From Maribacter sp. (GTDB lineage: Bacteria; Bacteroidota; Bacteroidia; Flavobacteriales; Flavobacteriaceae): a DNA stretch of 64,000 bases. The position numbers and the translations under genes are program-made. The DNA is taken from positions 58,567 to 122,566 of the forward strand of contig JAHENB010000005.1 in assembly GCA_024643345.1 (NCBI GenBank), read 5' to 3'. This document shows positions 43,080 to 51,587 of this stretch, piece by piece. Under the pieces are notes generated by a model. It made no database searches and was not told where the DNA came from. It saw only the letters and a program-made list of their open reading frames with translations. Position 1 is the stretch's first letter, and every line of letters starts with the position of its first letter.

Positions 43080-43898
43080 TCAAGAACATCTTGCCTCCAA
43101 ACAGACCACATTCTCTGTTTCTATTTTGGAAAGCACCTTGAGCTTGCCTTCTTCAAAAAGTTTGGGCAGTGAATCCAAAGGAGTCCCAACGGGCGCTTCA
43201 AGGTTGAGGTAATCCTGAAACCTTATCCCCGCTATGGTTCTGGGATTGTAGCCGCTTCTAAATCGCACGCCGCCTCCACTGGTAAAATAGCGGTACGCCA
43301 AATAGTCGATGTGTTTGGTTTCGGAGTTGATCCAGTACATAAATTCATCGTTGTGGTCTTTGCCGCCACCCTCTTGGTCGAAGGTGATTTCCAGGATATC
43401 ATAGGTTTTTCCTTTGATGATGGTTCTTCCCTTATAACTTTTGTTTACCGCCTTATCTTTTAATTTATAGGGAAGGGTGGCAAAATAGATTACCCCATTC
43501 AAAGCTTCGGTGTATTTCAAAATGTCCTTTTTGGTCATTTCGGTAAGTTTGCCGTCTATTTTTCGGCTGAAAGTGCCATTCTTAAGAACATCGAGAATAA
43601 TCTTTCCATGATCATCATGGCTCACCGAATACAAATAACCAGCATTGTTGTGGGAAAATGAATATTGTTTGCCCCTAAATTCAAAGGTATAGGAAGCAGT
43701 GTCGTATAGGTCACCTCCGTGGGCCTTCAGCGTTTCCATCAGGAGTTGCTCCGCTTTGGGGAGCCTTTCAGAGGTTGGTTCGGACGCCAGATTTTCTTCG
43801 ACCTCAACAGCGGATACTTTGGACGTTGCCTTGTTGTTACAGGCCGCCAAGAGGATTGCCAACAAAAAGACTACAAGTTTGGGAACTGATTTCATCAT
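43080..43898 (-). CDS. Lipoprotein of unknown function (DUF6503-like)
   Basis: The preferred start (tandem ATG at 43898/43895) gives a lipoprotein signal KSVPKLVVFLLAILLAACNNK. The body (HGGDLYDTASYTFEFRGKQYSF ... GIRFQDYLNLEAP) resembles flavobacterial lipoproteins annotated DUF6503, which have an LolA-like beta fold in my judgement. It probably lies in the outer membrane or periplasm. An in-frame ATG at 43958 would put extra residues before the signal. Confidence 0.7.
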   Translation of the reverse strand: MMKSVPKLVVFLLAILLAACNNKATSKVSAVEVEENLASEPTSERLPKAEQLLMETLKAHGGDLYDTASYTFEFRGKQYSFSHNNAGYLYSVSHDDHGKIILDVLKNGTFSRKIDGKLTEMTKKDILKYTEALNGVIYFATLPYKLKDKAVNKSYKGRTIIKGKTYDILEITFDQEGGGKDHNDEFMYWINSETKHIDYLAYRYFTSGGGVRFRSGYNPRTIAGIRFQDYLNLEAPVGTPLDSLPKLFEEGKLKVLSKIETENVVCLEARCS

Positions 43899-44040
43899 AA
43901 CGAACGGGGGCTTGAGTGGCTTATTCTTTTTTGAGATGACAAGATCAATATCATCCAAGCATTTAATTCTGATTCATGTTAAGCACTTAGTTGGGGTAAT
44001 TCCAAAAAACTTACGAAATATTTTGTCTTATCCCTCTTGG

Positions 44041-45684
44041 TCATCTGGTCTGGCCACCGCTTGCGGCTCCATCCATGGCAACCGTGATCGGCCAGCCCTC
44101 AAACTGTCTAGAGTTTTTTTGGCTCACATCCACATCACGCGGCCAGCATTCGAAAGTGGCGTTTTTGTTTTTTTTATCAAATCGTATCAACCCATATCCC
44201 CCTCCTTTGGAAGGGCTTTCGGGATTCACATAGGCATACATGCTAATCTTATTGTTGAATCCATCGAGATAATCGCCGGTCCAGGGAAGGGCGGTTTTGG
44301 TATTGGGATGAGGGCCTGCTTTCTCATTTTCGGGCCACCACCATCTGCTGTAATAATCGTTCACGATTGCCGGTACCACGAAGGCCCATGGTCCGTCTCC
44401 AAAATCATCGATGCCATGTTGGATCACCGTGGCCAGGTGTTGGTCGCCGGCAATATGAATGGCATTTGCCTTTTTTATAAGGGCCAAGGCCTTCTTACGG
44501 CCCGTTTGTGGCCAGCCATTGCTGTCTAAATCGGCATGGAGCCGGTTGTCCAAGGTGCCATGAATATGCGCTCCGCCACAAAAACCGGTCTGTGACAGTA
44601 CTACTTTGGGCATTTCGGTATCCCTGCTTCCCCAATCTTCCAAAAATTGGAGCTGGCGCTCTCCCAACAACGCAAGTCCCGGGAGATCGATCGACGCCGG
44701 ATCATAGTCGGGATTTCTGATGTGGTCCGGCCTGGGTCCCTGTTGTGGAATCTTGCCCTCCGGGCCTGATTTGAACTTGCGATCTTCCAAAATGGCAAAA
44801 TCCATACCACCGAGGACCAGACGGGTATAGTAAACGCCAATGCCCTGTTCTATGGGCGTTGGGTCATAGGGGTCGGGCAAGTGTGCGGTCTGGCAGCGCT
44901 CCACCATTTTAACATATTCCGGGTGGTAGCGATAACCCCCGTCCGGGCTCCCTTCCGAAGTGCTCACTTTTCCGTTCTCGCCCCAGAGGTTGCCTTGTCC
45001 AATGTCATGGTCGTCCGGGATGGTAATGCAAGGTCGGCTGCGAAAGGTCTCCCTAAACTGTAAACCGAACTTCAGCCAAGCCGCCGTGTGCTCTGAGTGG
45101 TCGTAAGACTGGTCCCCCGCAAAAAAGATGAGGTCGGGATCCTGATGGTTGATGTTGTTTACATATTGTTCGCGCATCCCACGGTCTTGATTCGAATTGC
45201 AGGATAGGGCAGCGAGCACAATTTGATCTTTGTCATTGGGGTCTTTGCGTATCAAACCCTCGAAATGGGCATTATCCCCATGTCTCAGGCGGTATTTTCT
45301 ATTCTTTGAGGCATCCCAAGACGCTATACGAAAAAGGGCCGACCATCCGAGGTCGTTCACTTTTTGGGTTTGTACTGCGCTCCACTGTCCGTTTTCTTCC
45401 AATTCCAAGCGTACTTCCCTCGTCTCATTCGGATATAAGGGATACAATTGCGCGCTCAATTTTAAAGTGTTGTTTGAGACGGTATACAGACCGAAGGCAA
45501 TCACGCTGTCTCGGGCTATTTTAAGATCGATGATCGGATTGGCCTTGCGGTTCCACCAATCGTTTGTGGCCAAGGTGTCGATATCGGCAAATGGGGCGAT
45601 AACCGGGGGAATCGGTTCTTCCACTTTTTTGGTGCAACAAAACAGAAGCCATGAAGAAGTAAGGAGGTACAGTATTTTTCTCAT
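44041..45684 (-). CDS. PhoD-like alkaline phosphatase / phosphodiesterase lipoprotein
   Basis: The 547-residue protein starts with a lipoprotein signal (MRKILYLLTSSWLLFCCTKK). The metallophosphatase domain carries FFAGDQSYDHSEH and PDDHDIGQGN, which match the PhoD metal-site motifs, preceded by a beta-sandwich domain (residues ~30-160). It likely hydrolyses phosphate mono- or diesters at the cell surface. The coding sequence seems more G+C-rich than its neighbours by eye. Exact substrate unknown. Confidence 0.83.
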   Translation of the reverse strand: MRKILYLLTSSWLLFCCTKKVEEPIPPVIAPFADIDTLATNDWWNRKANPIIDLKIARDSVIAFGLYTVSNNTLKLSAQLYPLYPNETREVRLELEENGQWSAVQTQKVNDLGWSALFRIASWDASKNRKYRLRHGDNAHFEGLIRKDPNDKDQIVLAALSCNSNQDRGMREQYVNNINHQDPDLIFFAGDQSYDHSEHTAAWLKFGLQFRETFRSRPCITIPDDHDIGQGNLWGENGKVSTSEGSPDGGYRYHPEYVKMVERCQTAHLPDPYDPTPIEQGIGVYYTRLVLGGMDFAILEDRKFKSGPEGKIPQQGPRPDHIRNPDYDPASIDLPGLALLGERQLQFLEDWGSRDTEMPKVVLSQTGFCGGAHIHGTLDNRLHADLDSNGWPQTGRKKALALIKKANAIHIAGDQHLATVIQHGIDDFGDGPWAFVVPAIVNDYYSRWWWPENEKAGPHPNTKTALPWTGDYLDGFNNKISMYAYVNPESPSKGGGYGLIRFDKKNKNATFECWPRDVDVSQKNSRQFEGWPITVAMDGAASGGQTR

Positions 45685-45773
45685 TTAGAAGTATTTAATG
45701 CGCATTTAAAGTAAGGAGTTCGTTGCGATGAAGACCAAAGCCTTGCATTAAATATAATGTTTTGGCTACTGAT

Positions 45774-46145
45774 ATGAACCCTGAAAAACTGATATTCATC
45801 TACAACGCCGATTCTGGCATTCGGAATGTCCTGCTCGACGGGGCCCATAAGATATTCAGTCCGAGCACCTACCAATGCAGTCTTTGTGCCTTGACCTATG
45901 GTTCATTTGCCGAAAATAATGCATGGAAGATTTTCAGAAAGGAATCCAATCTAGAAATGGAATTCTTGCACAAGAACGAGTTCGTCAGAGCCTATGCTTC
46001 CAAATTTGGTCATAAATTTACGTTCCCCATTGTTCTGGCAACCTCATCAAGAGGCTTCGAGGTGCTGATTTCCACTGAAGAACTCAATACGACAGAACGG
46101 GTGGCCGATTTGATTGGCTTGATTCGAAATAGGGCCGTTATATAA
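45774..46145 (+). CDS. Conserved small protein of unknown function with a CxxC motif
   Basis: A 123-residue protein beginning NPEKLIFIYNADSGIRNVLLDGAHKIFSPSTYQCSLC. The YNADSG motif, HK and the C-S-L-C pair look like conserved features, but I do not know an assigned function. No signal peptide. An earlier ATG at 45762 is possible. Divergent from the phosphatase gene. Confidence 0.75.
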   Translation: MNPEKLIFIYNADSGIRNVLLDGAHKIFSPSTYQCSLCALTYGSFAENNAWKIFRKESNLEMEFLHKNEFVRAYASKFGHKFTFPIVLATSSRGFEVLISTEELNTTERVADLIGLIRNRAVI

Positions 46146-46163
46146 GCCTAAATCATAAGGGGT

Positions 46164-46778
46164 TCACGCATTTTCCTTAAAAAAGTCCTGGTTCACCTTG
46201 TCGATATATTCCAACAGGGCATCCCTGCCGGTACCATTACCGGAGGAAGTGATAAAATGGAGGGGCGTTTCTTCCCAAGCGCCTTCGAGCATTTGTTGGA
46301 GGTAAAGGCTCACATTTTTTTCTATGGGCTTGGGTTTTAATTTATCGGCTTTGGTAAAGACAATACAAAAGGGAATGCCCGCTGTACCCATCCACTCCAT
46401 AAATTCCATGTCTATTTTTTGTGGCTCATGGCGAATATCGACCAAAACAAAGGTGCATATCAATTGTTTACGCTGTTCAAAATAATTGGTGATATACTTT
46501 TGGAAGGTTTTTTTGTCTTTTTTTGAGACCTTGGCATAACCATATCCGGGCAAATCGACCAAAAACCAGTTGCCATTGATCTTAAAATGATTGATCAATT
46601 GCGTCTTTCCGGGTCGCCCGGATGTTTTGGCCAACCCCTTTCGTTCGGTGAGCATATTGATAAGCGAAGATTTCCCAACATTCGACCTTCCGATGAAGGC
46701 GTATTCCGGCAAGGGTTCGTTCGGACAATGATCAACACTGGCATTGCTCATTATGAATTCTGCGGATTTTATTTTCAT
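46164..46778 (-). CDS. engB: Ribosome biogenesis GTP-binding protein EngB/YsxC
   Basis: The 204-residue GTPase has G1 GRSNVGKSSLIN, G2 region KTSGRPGKTQLIN, DLPGYGYAK (G3) and TKADK (G4). It helps assemble the large ribosomal subunit. It lies 30 bases after the alpha/beta hydrolase gene on the same strand. Confidence 0.96.
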   Translation of the reverse strand: MKIKSAEFIMSNASVDHCPNEPLPEYAFIGRSNVGKSSLINMLTERKGLAKTSGRPGKTQLINHFKINGNWFLVDLPGYGYAKVSKKDKKTFQKYITNYFEQRKQLICTFVLVDIRHEPQKIDMEFMEWMGTAGIPFCIVFTKADKLKPKPIEKNVSLYLQQMLEGAWEETPLHFITSSGNGTGRDALLEYIDKVNQDFFKENA

Positions 46779-46808
46779 GGGAATATGGCAATTGTGTTGA
46801 AAACGCGA

Positions 46809-47573
46809 TCAGAAGCCCCGCTTCTCCAGCCATGCGTCCAGGATTCTGTTGAATTCTTTAGGATGTTCCATCATTGGGGCATGGCCGCATTTGTCGACCC
46901 AAAAAAGTTCTGAATCGGGAAGTAGTTCATGAAACAGTTCGGCAACATCGGGCGGGGTCACGCTATCTTGCTTGCCCCAAATAATGCAAATTGGGGTATG
47001 CATTTTAGGCAAATCCTTGGCCATATTGTGCCTTATCGCGCTTTTTGCGATGGCCAAGGTGCGTATCACCCTGTTTCTGTCGTTCACCGTGGCGAAAACC
47101 TCGTCAACGATTTCTTTGGTGGCCACGGCAGGGTCGTAAAAAACCCCCTGTGCTTTTTTCTTGATGAACTCGTAATCGCCCCGGCGAGGGTAACCATCGC
47201 CCATGGCACTTTCATATAGGCCAGAGCTTCCCGTAATCACAAGGGCTTTTACCATGGTCGGGTAGAGTTTGGTATGCAAAAGTCCGATATGGCCACCCAA
47301 TGAGTTACCCAATAAAATAACATCCTTTAAACCCTTAAATTCGATAAAACCTTCCAAAAACTTTGCAAACTGCTTTACATTGGTCTTCAATAGCGGCATA
47401 TCATAAATGGGAAGTTCCGGAATCAACACTTTATAACCTTTTTTGGGAAAGTGTTCGGTAACCCCTTGAAAATTGCTCAAACCGCCCATGAGTCCGTGTA
47501 ATATAATGATAGGGAATCCTTCCCCTATTTCTATATACCTATATTTTCCTTCGGTGATCAGTTTTTCGTCCAT
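46809..47573 (-). CDS. Alpha/beta hydrolase
   Basis: The 254-residue protein has the fold's LHGLMGGLSNF oxyanion segment, nucleophile GNSLGGHIGL and C-terminal histidine in CGHAPMMEHP. ATG 47573 (MDEKLITEGKYRYIE) is preferred over 47591. Substrate unknown. It is divergent from mraZ. Confidence 0.88.
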   Translation of the reverse strand: MDEKLITEGKYRYIEIGEGFPIIILHGLMGGLSNFQGVTEHFPKKGYKVLIPELPIYDMPLLKTNVKQFAKFLEGFIEFKGLKDVILLGNSLGGHIGLLHTKLYPTMVKALVITGSSGLYESAMGDGYPRRGDYEFIKKKAQGVFYDPAVATKEIVDEVFATVNDRNRVIRTLAIAKSAIRHNMAKDLPKMHTPICIIWGKQDSVTPPDVAELFHELLPDSELFWVDKCGHAPMMEHPKEFNRILDAWLEKRGF

Positions 47574-47722
47574 TGGGGGAAACTTCTGCAATTAGCAGGC
47601 AAATATAGGGATTTCCACAGAATACCGATGCAGGGATCATAAGGGATGAACCAATGGCACCTTTCAATTTAATGGACTGTGAGTGGCTATTTGGGCGGAC
47701 TTATCTTAAATTTTTGAACAAA

Positions 47723-47747
47723 GTGGTAAATTGTGGTAAATTGTGGT
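47723..47747 (+). promoter_or_regulatory. MraZ operator: three GTGGT direct repeats
   Basis: GTGGT occurs at 47723, 47733 and 47743, each separated by five bases (AAATT), a 10-bp period. MraZ is known to bind tandem G-rich pentamers of this spacing in front of its own gene. The repeats lie just before the mraZ gene and its predicted -7 element. Confidence 0.8.
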
Positions 47748-47758
47748 AATAAAATTTG

Positions 47759-47766
47759 TAGTTTTG
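47759..47766 (+). promoter_or_regulatory. -7 element TAGTTTTG of the division cluster
   Basis: Matches TAnnTTTG and lies 12 bases after the MraZ repeats, which would cover the -33 region. The mRNA leader to the GTG start would be about 20-25 bases. Confidence 0.5.
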
Positions 47767-47795
47767 AGTTATTAAAGGAAAAACCAACCATTTTC

Positions 47796-48269
47796 GTGAT
47801 CAATTTCATTGGAACATATGACTGTAAGGCCGATAGCAAAGGTAGGATAATGTTGCCCGTTGCCCTAAAGAATCAGATGGCCCCTGTCCTTGATAACGGT
47901 TTCGTAATCAAAAGGTCGGTATTTCAACCTTGTTTGGAGCTGTACCCCATGGCCGAATGGAACCTGCTGATGCAGAAGATGAACAAAAAGAACCGCTTCA
48001 AGAAAAAGAACAATGATTTTATAAGGCGATTCTCCGCCGGGGTCAAAGTGGTCGAGATCGATGCTACGGGCAGATTGTTGATTCCAAAGAACCTGATAGA
48101 AATAGCAAGCATAGATAAGGAGGTGGTGTTGAGTTCGGCAATCAATATCGTCGAGATTTGGGACAAGGACAATTATGAAAAAGTGCTTGATGAAACCGCC
48201 GAAGACTTCGCTGCATTGGCGGAAGAAGTAATGGGAGAAGATGGTGACGGGGGAGATGATGTATCATAG
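47796..48269 (+). CDS. mraZ: Transcriptional regulator MraZ
   Basis: MraZ is the AbrB-like regulator at the head of the division and cell-wall cluster. Two repeats are visible: NFIGTYDCKADSKGRIMLPVALK and VVEIDATGRLLIPKNL. The start is taken as GTG 47796, giving the family N terminus; the frame is open back to 47733 but those residues overlap the operator. It overlaps rsmH by 14 bases. Three operator-like repeats upstream suggest autoregulation. Confidence 0.93.
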   Translation: MINFIGTYDCKADSKGRIMLPVALKNQMAPVLDNGFVIKRSVFQPCLELYPMAEWNLLMQKMNKKNRFKKKNNDFIRRFSAGVKVVEIDATGRLLIPKNLIEIASIDKEVVLSSAINIVEIWDKDNYEKVLDETAEDFAALAEEVMGEDGDGGDDVS

Positions 48270-49152
48270 GCCGGTTTTATTGAAAGAATCGGTAGATGGG
48301 CTCAACATTACTGAAAATGGAGTTTATGTGGATGTGACCTTCGGAGGTGGAGGGCATTCCAAAGAGATATTGAAAAGGCTGGGCGATGGCGGTAAATTGG
48401 TGGCATTTGATCAAGATGAGGACGCGTTGCCGAATACCATCAATGATGTAAGGTTTACCCTCATCAATGAAAATTACCGATTCATAAAACAGTTTTTAAA
48501 GTTCTATGGCATACGAAAGGTAGATGGGATCTTAGCCGATTTTGGCGTCTCCTCGCATCAGTTCGATGAACCGAATAGGGGTTTTTCAACCCGGTTTGAC
48601 TCAAATTTGGACATGCGGATGAGCCAGCGAAATAAGCTATCGGCCTACAAGGTGGTGAACAAGTATGGCTACGACGCCTTAAGAAAGGTCTTGTTCGAAT
48701 ACGGGGAGTTGCGCAATGCGAATGCGATGGCGAAGGCCATAATAGATGCAAGGACCGAACATCCGATCAACACCACCTTGGAACTTAAGGCGGTGTTGGG
48801 GGAATTTCTTCCAAAGGCTAAAGAACACAAGATTTTGGCCCAGGTGTACCAAGCAATCCGTATCGAAGTGAACCAGGAATTGGAATCGATCAAGGAATTT
48901 TTGTCGCAAACGCCTGAATTGCTATCGATGGGCGGGAGGTTGAGCATCATCAGCTACCATTCTTTAGAAGACCGATTGGTGAAGCGCTTCATTCAGATGG
49001 GACAGTTTGAAGGGGAGGTGGAAAAGGATTTTTATGGCAACATCGATGTCCCGTTTAAAAAAGTCGGTGCTTTGATCGTGCCCTCCAAGGATGAAATTAA
49101 AAATAATAACCGGGCCCGTAGCGCCAAATTAAGGATAGCGGAACGGTTATGA
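48256..49152 (+). CDS. rsmH: 16S rRNA (cytosine1402-N4)-methyltransferase
   Basis: RsmH (MraW) methylates C1402 of 16S rRNA using SAM. The protein starts MMYHRPVLLKESVDGL and has DVTFGGGGHSKEIL, GILADFGVSSHQFD and LSIISYHSLEDRLVKRF. Start at the tandem ATG 48256/48259, behind a G-rich Shine-Dalgarno-like GGGGGAG within mraZ. Confidence 0.96.
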   Translation: MMYHRPVLLKESVDGLNITENGVYVDVTFGGGGHSKEILKRLGDGGKLVAFDQDEDALPNTINDVRFTLINENYRFIKQFLKFYGIRKVDGILADFGVSSHQFDEPNRGFSTRFDSNLDMRMSQRNKLSAYKVVNKYGYDALRKVLFEYGELRNANAMAKAIIDARTEHPINTTLELKAVLGEFLPKAKEHKILAQVYQAIRIEVNQELESIKEFLSQTPELLSMGGRLSIISYHSLEDRLVKRFIQMGQFEGEVEKDFYGNIDVPFKKVGALIVPSKDEIKNNNRARSAKLRIAERL

Positions 49153-49258
49153 ACAAACGAGGGGCATATGGTATATGGCCTTAGATCAAAAATAAGTGCC
49201 ATGACCTTCAATATTACGGAATAGGGAACATAAGAATAAATAACAAACCACTTCAAGT

Positions 49259-49591
49259 ATGAAAAATGGAATTTTAGACATCTTAAAGGGGAAATTTTTG
49301 GTAAGCGGTGACGCTCCTAAAAATTGGTTGTTCATCATTTTTGCCTCTTTTTTGGCTACGGCAATGATCGCTAGTAGCCATAGTGCCGATACGAAGGTGA
49401 TCCAAATCGCCAACCTAAACGATGAGGTGCAGGAATTAAGGAGCCAATTTGTTGATGTACATAAAGACGTACAGCGATTAAAGCTCGAATCTACCATAAA
49501 AACGACTTTGGAAAAGAAGGAACTCTATGCTTCAGAAGTTCCGCCTAAGAAAATCAAGGTAAAATCAATCAACAAAATAAGTGGCCGTTAA
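49259..49591 (+). CDS. ftsL: FtsL-like division protein
   Basis: The 110-residue protein has a short cytoplasmic N terminus, one membrane helix (about residues 23-42, WLFIIFASFLATAMIASS) and a periplasmic coiled coil (IANLNDEVQELRSQFVDVHKDVQRL), the FtsL/DivIC layout. Its position between rsmH and the PBP gene is the usual one for ftsL. It overlaps the next gene. Confidence 0.88.
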   Translation: MKNGILDILKGKFLVSGDAPKNWLFIIFASFLATAMIASSHSADTKVIQIANLNDEVQELRSQFVDVHKDVQRLKLESTIKTTLEKKELYASEVPPKKIKVKSINKISGR

Positions 49592-51587
49592 CGAAAAGAA
49601 CATAATGACCCGTTTATACCTGGTCGCTGCCTGCCTTTTCCTGTTTGCGGTTGCGGTAATGGTCAAATTGGTGACCATTCAAACGGTCGATGGGGAGAAG
49701 TACAAAGGCCTTGCGCTTAAACGCACGGAGAAGCTGTTCACCATTGCTCCGAACCGAGGTAATCTTTATTCCGACGACGGCAGTTTACTGGCCACTTCGG
49801 TCTCAAGATATACCATCCGTTTTGATGCGATGACCGTCAGCAATGATGATTTTCGTGAAAACCTGGCGCCCCTATGCGATTCGCTTGCCGCTCTCTTGGG
49901 CAATTCCCCTTCGCATTATCAACAGTTGCTAAGAAAAGCCAGGGAAAACAAAGACCGCTATGCCCTGGTCGCCCGCAATATCGATTATTCCGATTATATA
50001 GCCGTCAAAAGTTTTCCCCTTTTCCGAAAAGGCCCGAATAAGGGGGGTATTATCATAGAACAAAAAACGGTCAGGGAACACCCACTGGGCAAAATTGCAG
50101 AACGAAGTGTCGGCTATGAAAGGGTAGATGAAAACGGATATTATACCCGGGTTGGATTGGAAGGCGCCTTTGGGCAATACCTAAGGGGCGTGGAAGGCAA
50201 ACGCTTGAAGCAAAAAATAGCAAAAGGACAGTGGAAACCCTTGGGCTACGACAATATTGTTGAGCCAAAAGATGGCTATGATGTGTATTCAACGATTGAT
50301 ATCAATATACAGGATATCGCCCATCATGCCCTATTGGGCCAGTTGGAGCATTACAAGGCAGAACATGGCTGCGTAATTGTGATGGAAACCAAAACCGGGG
50401 CCATCAAGGCCATATCAAACTTGGGGAGAACCTCCGATGGCACTTATTACGAACGTTTGAATTATGCCATCGGCGAATCGCACGAACCGGGTTCGACCTT
50501 CAAGTTGATGAGTTTGGTCGCAGCATTGGAAGACCAAGTAATCGATACCAGCACGGTAATCGATACCGAGAAAGGGCTTTGGCGCATTTATGACCGCACC
50601 GTTCGTGATTCCAAACATGGTGGCTACGGAAAAATTTCCGTTGCTCAAGCGTTTGAGGTTTCATCGAACACGGCTTTCGCCAAAATGATACATAATGGAT
50701 ACAAAGAAAACCCTGAGAAATATGTGAATCGGCTAATGTCGATGAATCTCCACAGACAATTGGGCCTCCCCATTAAAGGTGAGGGGCAACCGATCATCCG
50801 TTATCCGGGCGAAAAAGGCTGGTCCGGGATTTCATTGGCCTGGATGTCCCATGGTTATGAAGTGGCCATGACCCCCTTACAGGTCTTGACCTTTTATAAC
50901 GCGATAGCCAATGATGGGGAGATGATCAAGCCGCGATTGATCGATGAGGTAAAGGAATTGGACAGAACCATTTACAAGTTCGAGAAGGAAGTGATCGATG
51001 GCTCCATTTGCTCCAAAGAAACCGCCGCCAAGGTAAAAGATCTCATGAAAAAAGTGGTGGAAAACAAAAGGGGTACCGGACATGGCCTTTATTCCCCAAA
51101 CTTTTCAATGGCCGGAAAAACAGGTACGGCACAAAAGAACTATGTATCAAAAGACCCCGATAAACTGAAATATATTTCAACATTCGCGGGATACTTTCCG
51201 GCGGAGGAACCCAAATACTCCTGTATCGTAGTGATCCATGAACCCGACAAAAGCGTGGGTTATTACGGTGCCGACGTTTCAGGTCCGGTCTTTAAATCGG
51301 TGGCACAGAAGATTTACGCCAATTCGCCACTTACCGATGAGGTCGACATACCCAAGATGGGCATTGCGCAGCTCGATAAGGAATTTGAGAACTATTATAC
51401 CGTAGCCAGAAACCAGTACCAAAAAGTTCCCAATGTGCAGGGCATGAGTGGTATGGATGCCATTTCCATCTTGGAAAACTTGGGAATAGAGGTCGAGGTA
51501 AAGGGCAATGGAAAGGTGAAAAAACAGTCGGTTTCCCATGGTACCGATATCAATAAGGTAGATAAAATCATATTGGAACTCTCATGA
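49581..51587 (+). CDS. ftsI: Division-specific penicillin-binding protein (FtsI) with PASTA domain
   Basis: The 668-residue transpeptidase cross-links septal peptidoglycan. It has an N-terminal membrane helix, a dimerisation domain, and a transpeptidase domain with active serine S305 in GSTFK, SSN and KTGTAQK. A C-terminal PASTA domain follows (VPNVQGMSGMDAISILENLG). Start is GTG 49581, overlapping ftsL by 11 bases. The murE start overlaps its stop (ATGA). Confidence 0.95.
   Translation: MAVNEKNIMTRLYLVAACLFLFAVAVMVKLVTIQTVDGEKYKGLALKRTEKLFTIAPNRGNLYSDDGSLLATSVSRYTIRFDAMTVSNDDFRENLAPLCDSLAALLGNSPSHYQQLLRKARENKDRYALVARNIDYSDYIAVKSFPLFRKGPNKGGIIIEQKTVREHPLGKIAERSVGYERVDENGYYTRVGLEGAFGQYLRGVEGKRLKQKIAKGQWKPLGYDNIVEPKDGYDVYSTIDINIQDIAHHALLGQLEHYKAEHGCVIVMETKTGAIKAISNLGRTSDGTYYERLNYAIGESHEPGSTFKLMSLVAALEDQVIDTSTVIDTEKGLWRIYDRTVRDSKHGGYGKISVAQAFEVSSNTAFAKMIHNGYKENPEKYVNRLMSMNLHRQLGLPIKGEGQPIIRYPGEKGWSGISLAWMSHGYEVAMTPLQVLTFYNAIANDGEMIKPRLIDEVKELDRTIYKFEKEVIDGSICSKETAAKVKDLMKKVVENKRGTGHGLYSPNFSMAGKTGTAQKNYVSKDPDKLKYISTFAGYFPAEEPKYSCIVVIHEPDKSVGYYGADVSGPVFKSVAQKIYANSPLTDEVDIPKMGIAQLDKEFENYYTVARNQYQKVPNVQGMSGMDAISILENLGIEVEVKGNGKVKKQSVSHGTDINKVDKIILELS

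Noticed and set aside
43699..44529. 276-codon plus-strand frame opposite the DUF6503-like and phosphatase genes
   Set aside because: It runs antisense to two well-supported genes and shows no recognisable protein features.
49149..49184. 11-codon frame overlapping the rsmH stop (ATGA)
   Set aside because: Very short, no amino-acid bias and no RNA structure of an attenuator nearby; likely chance.
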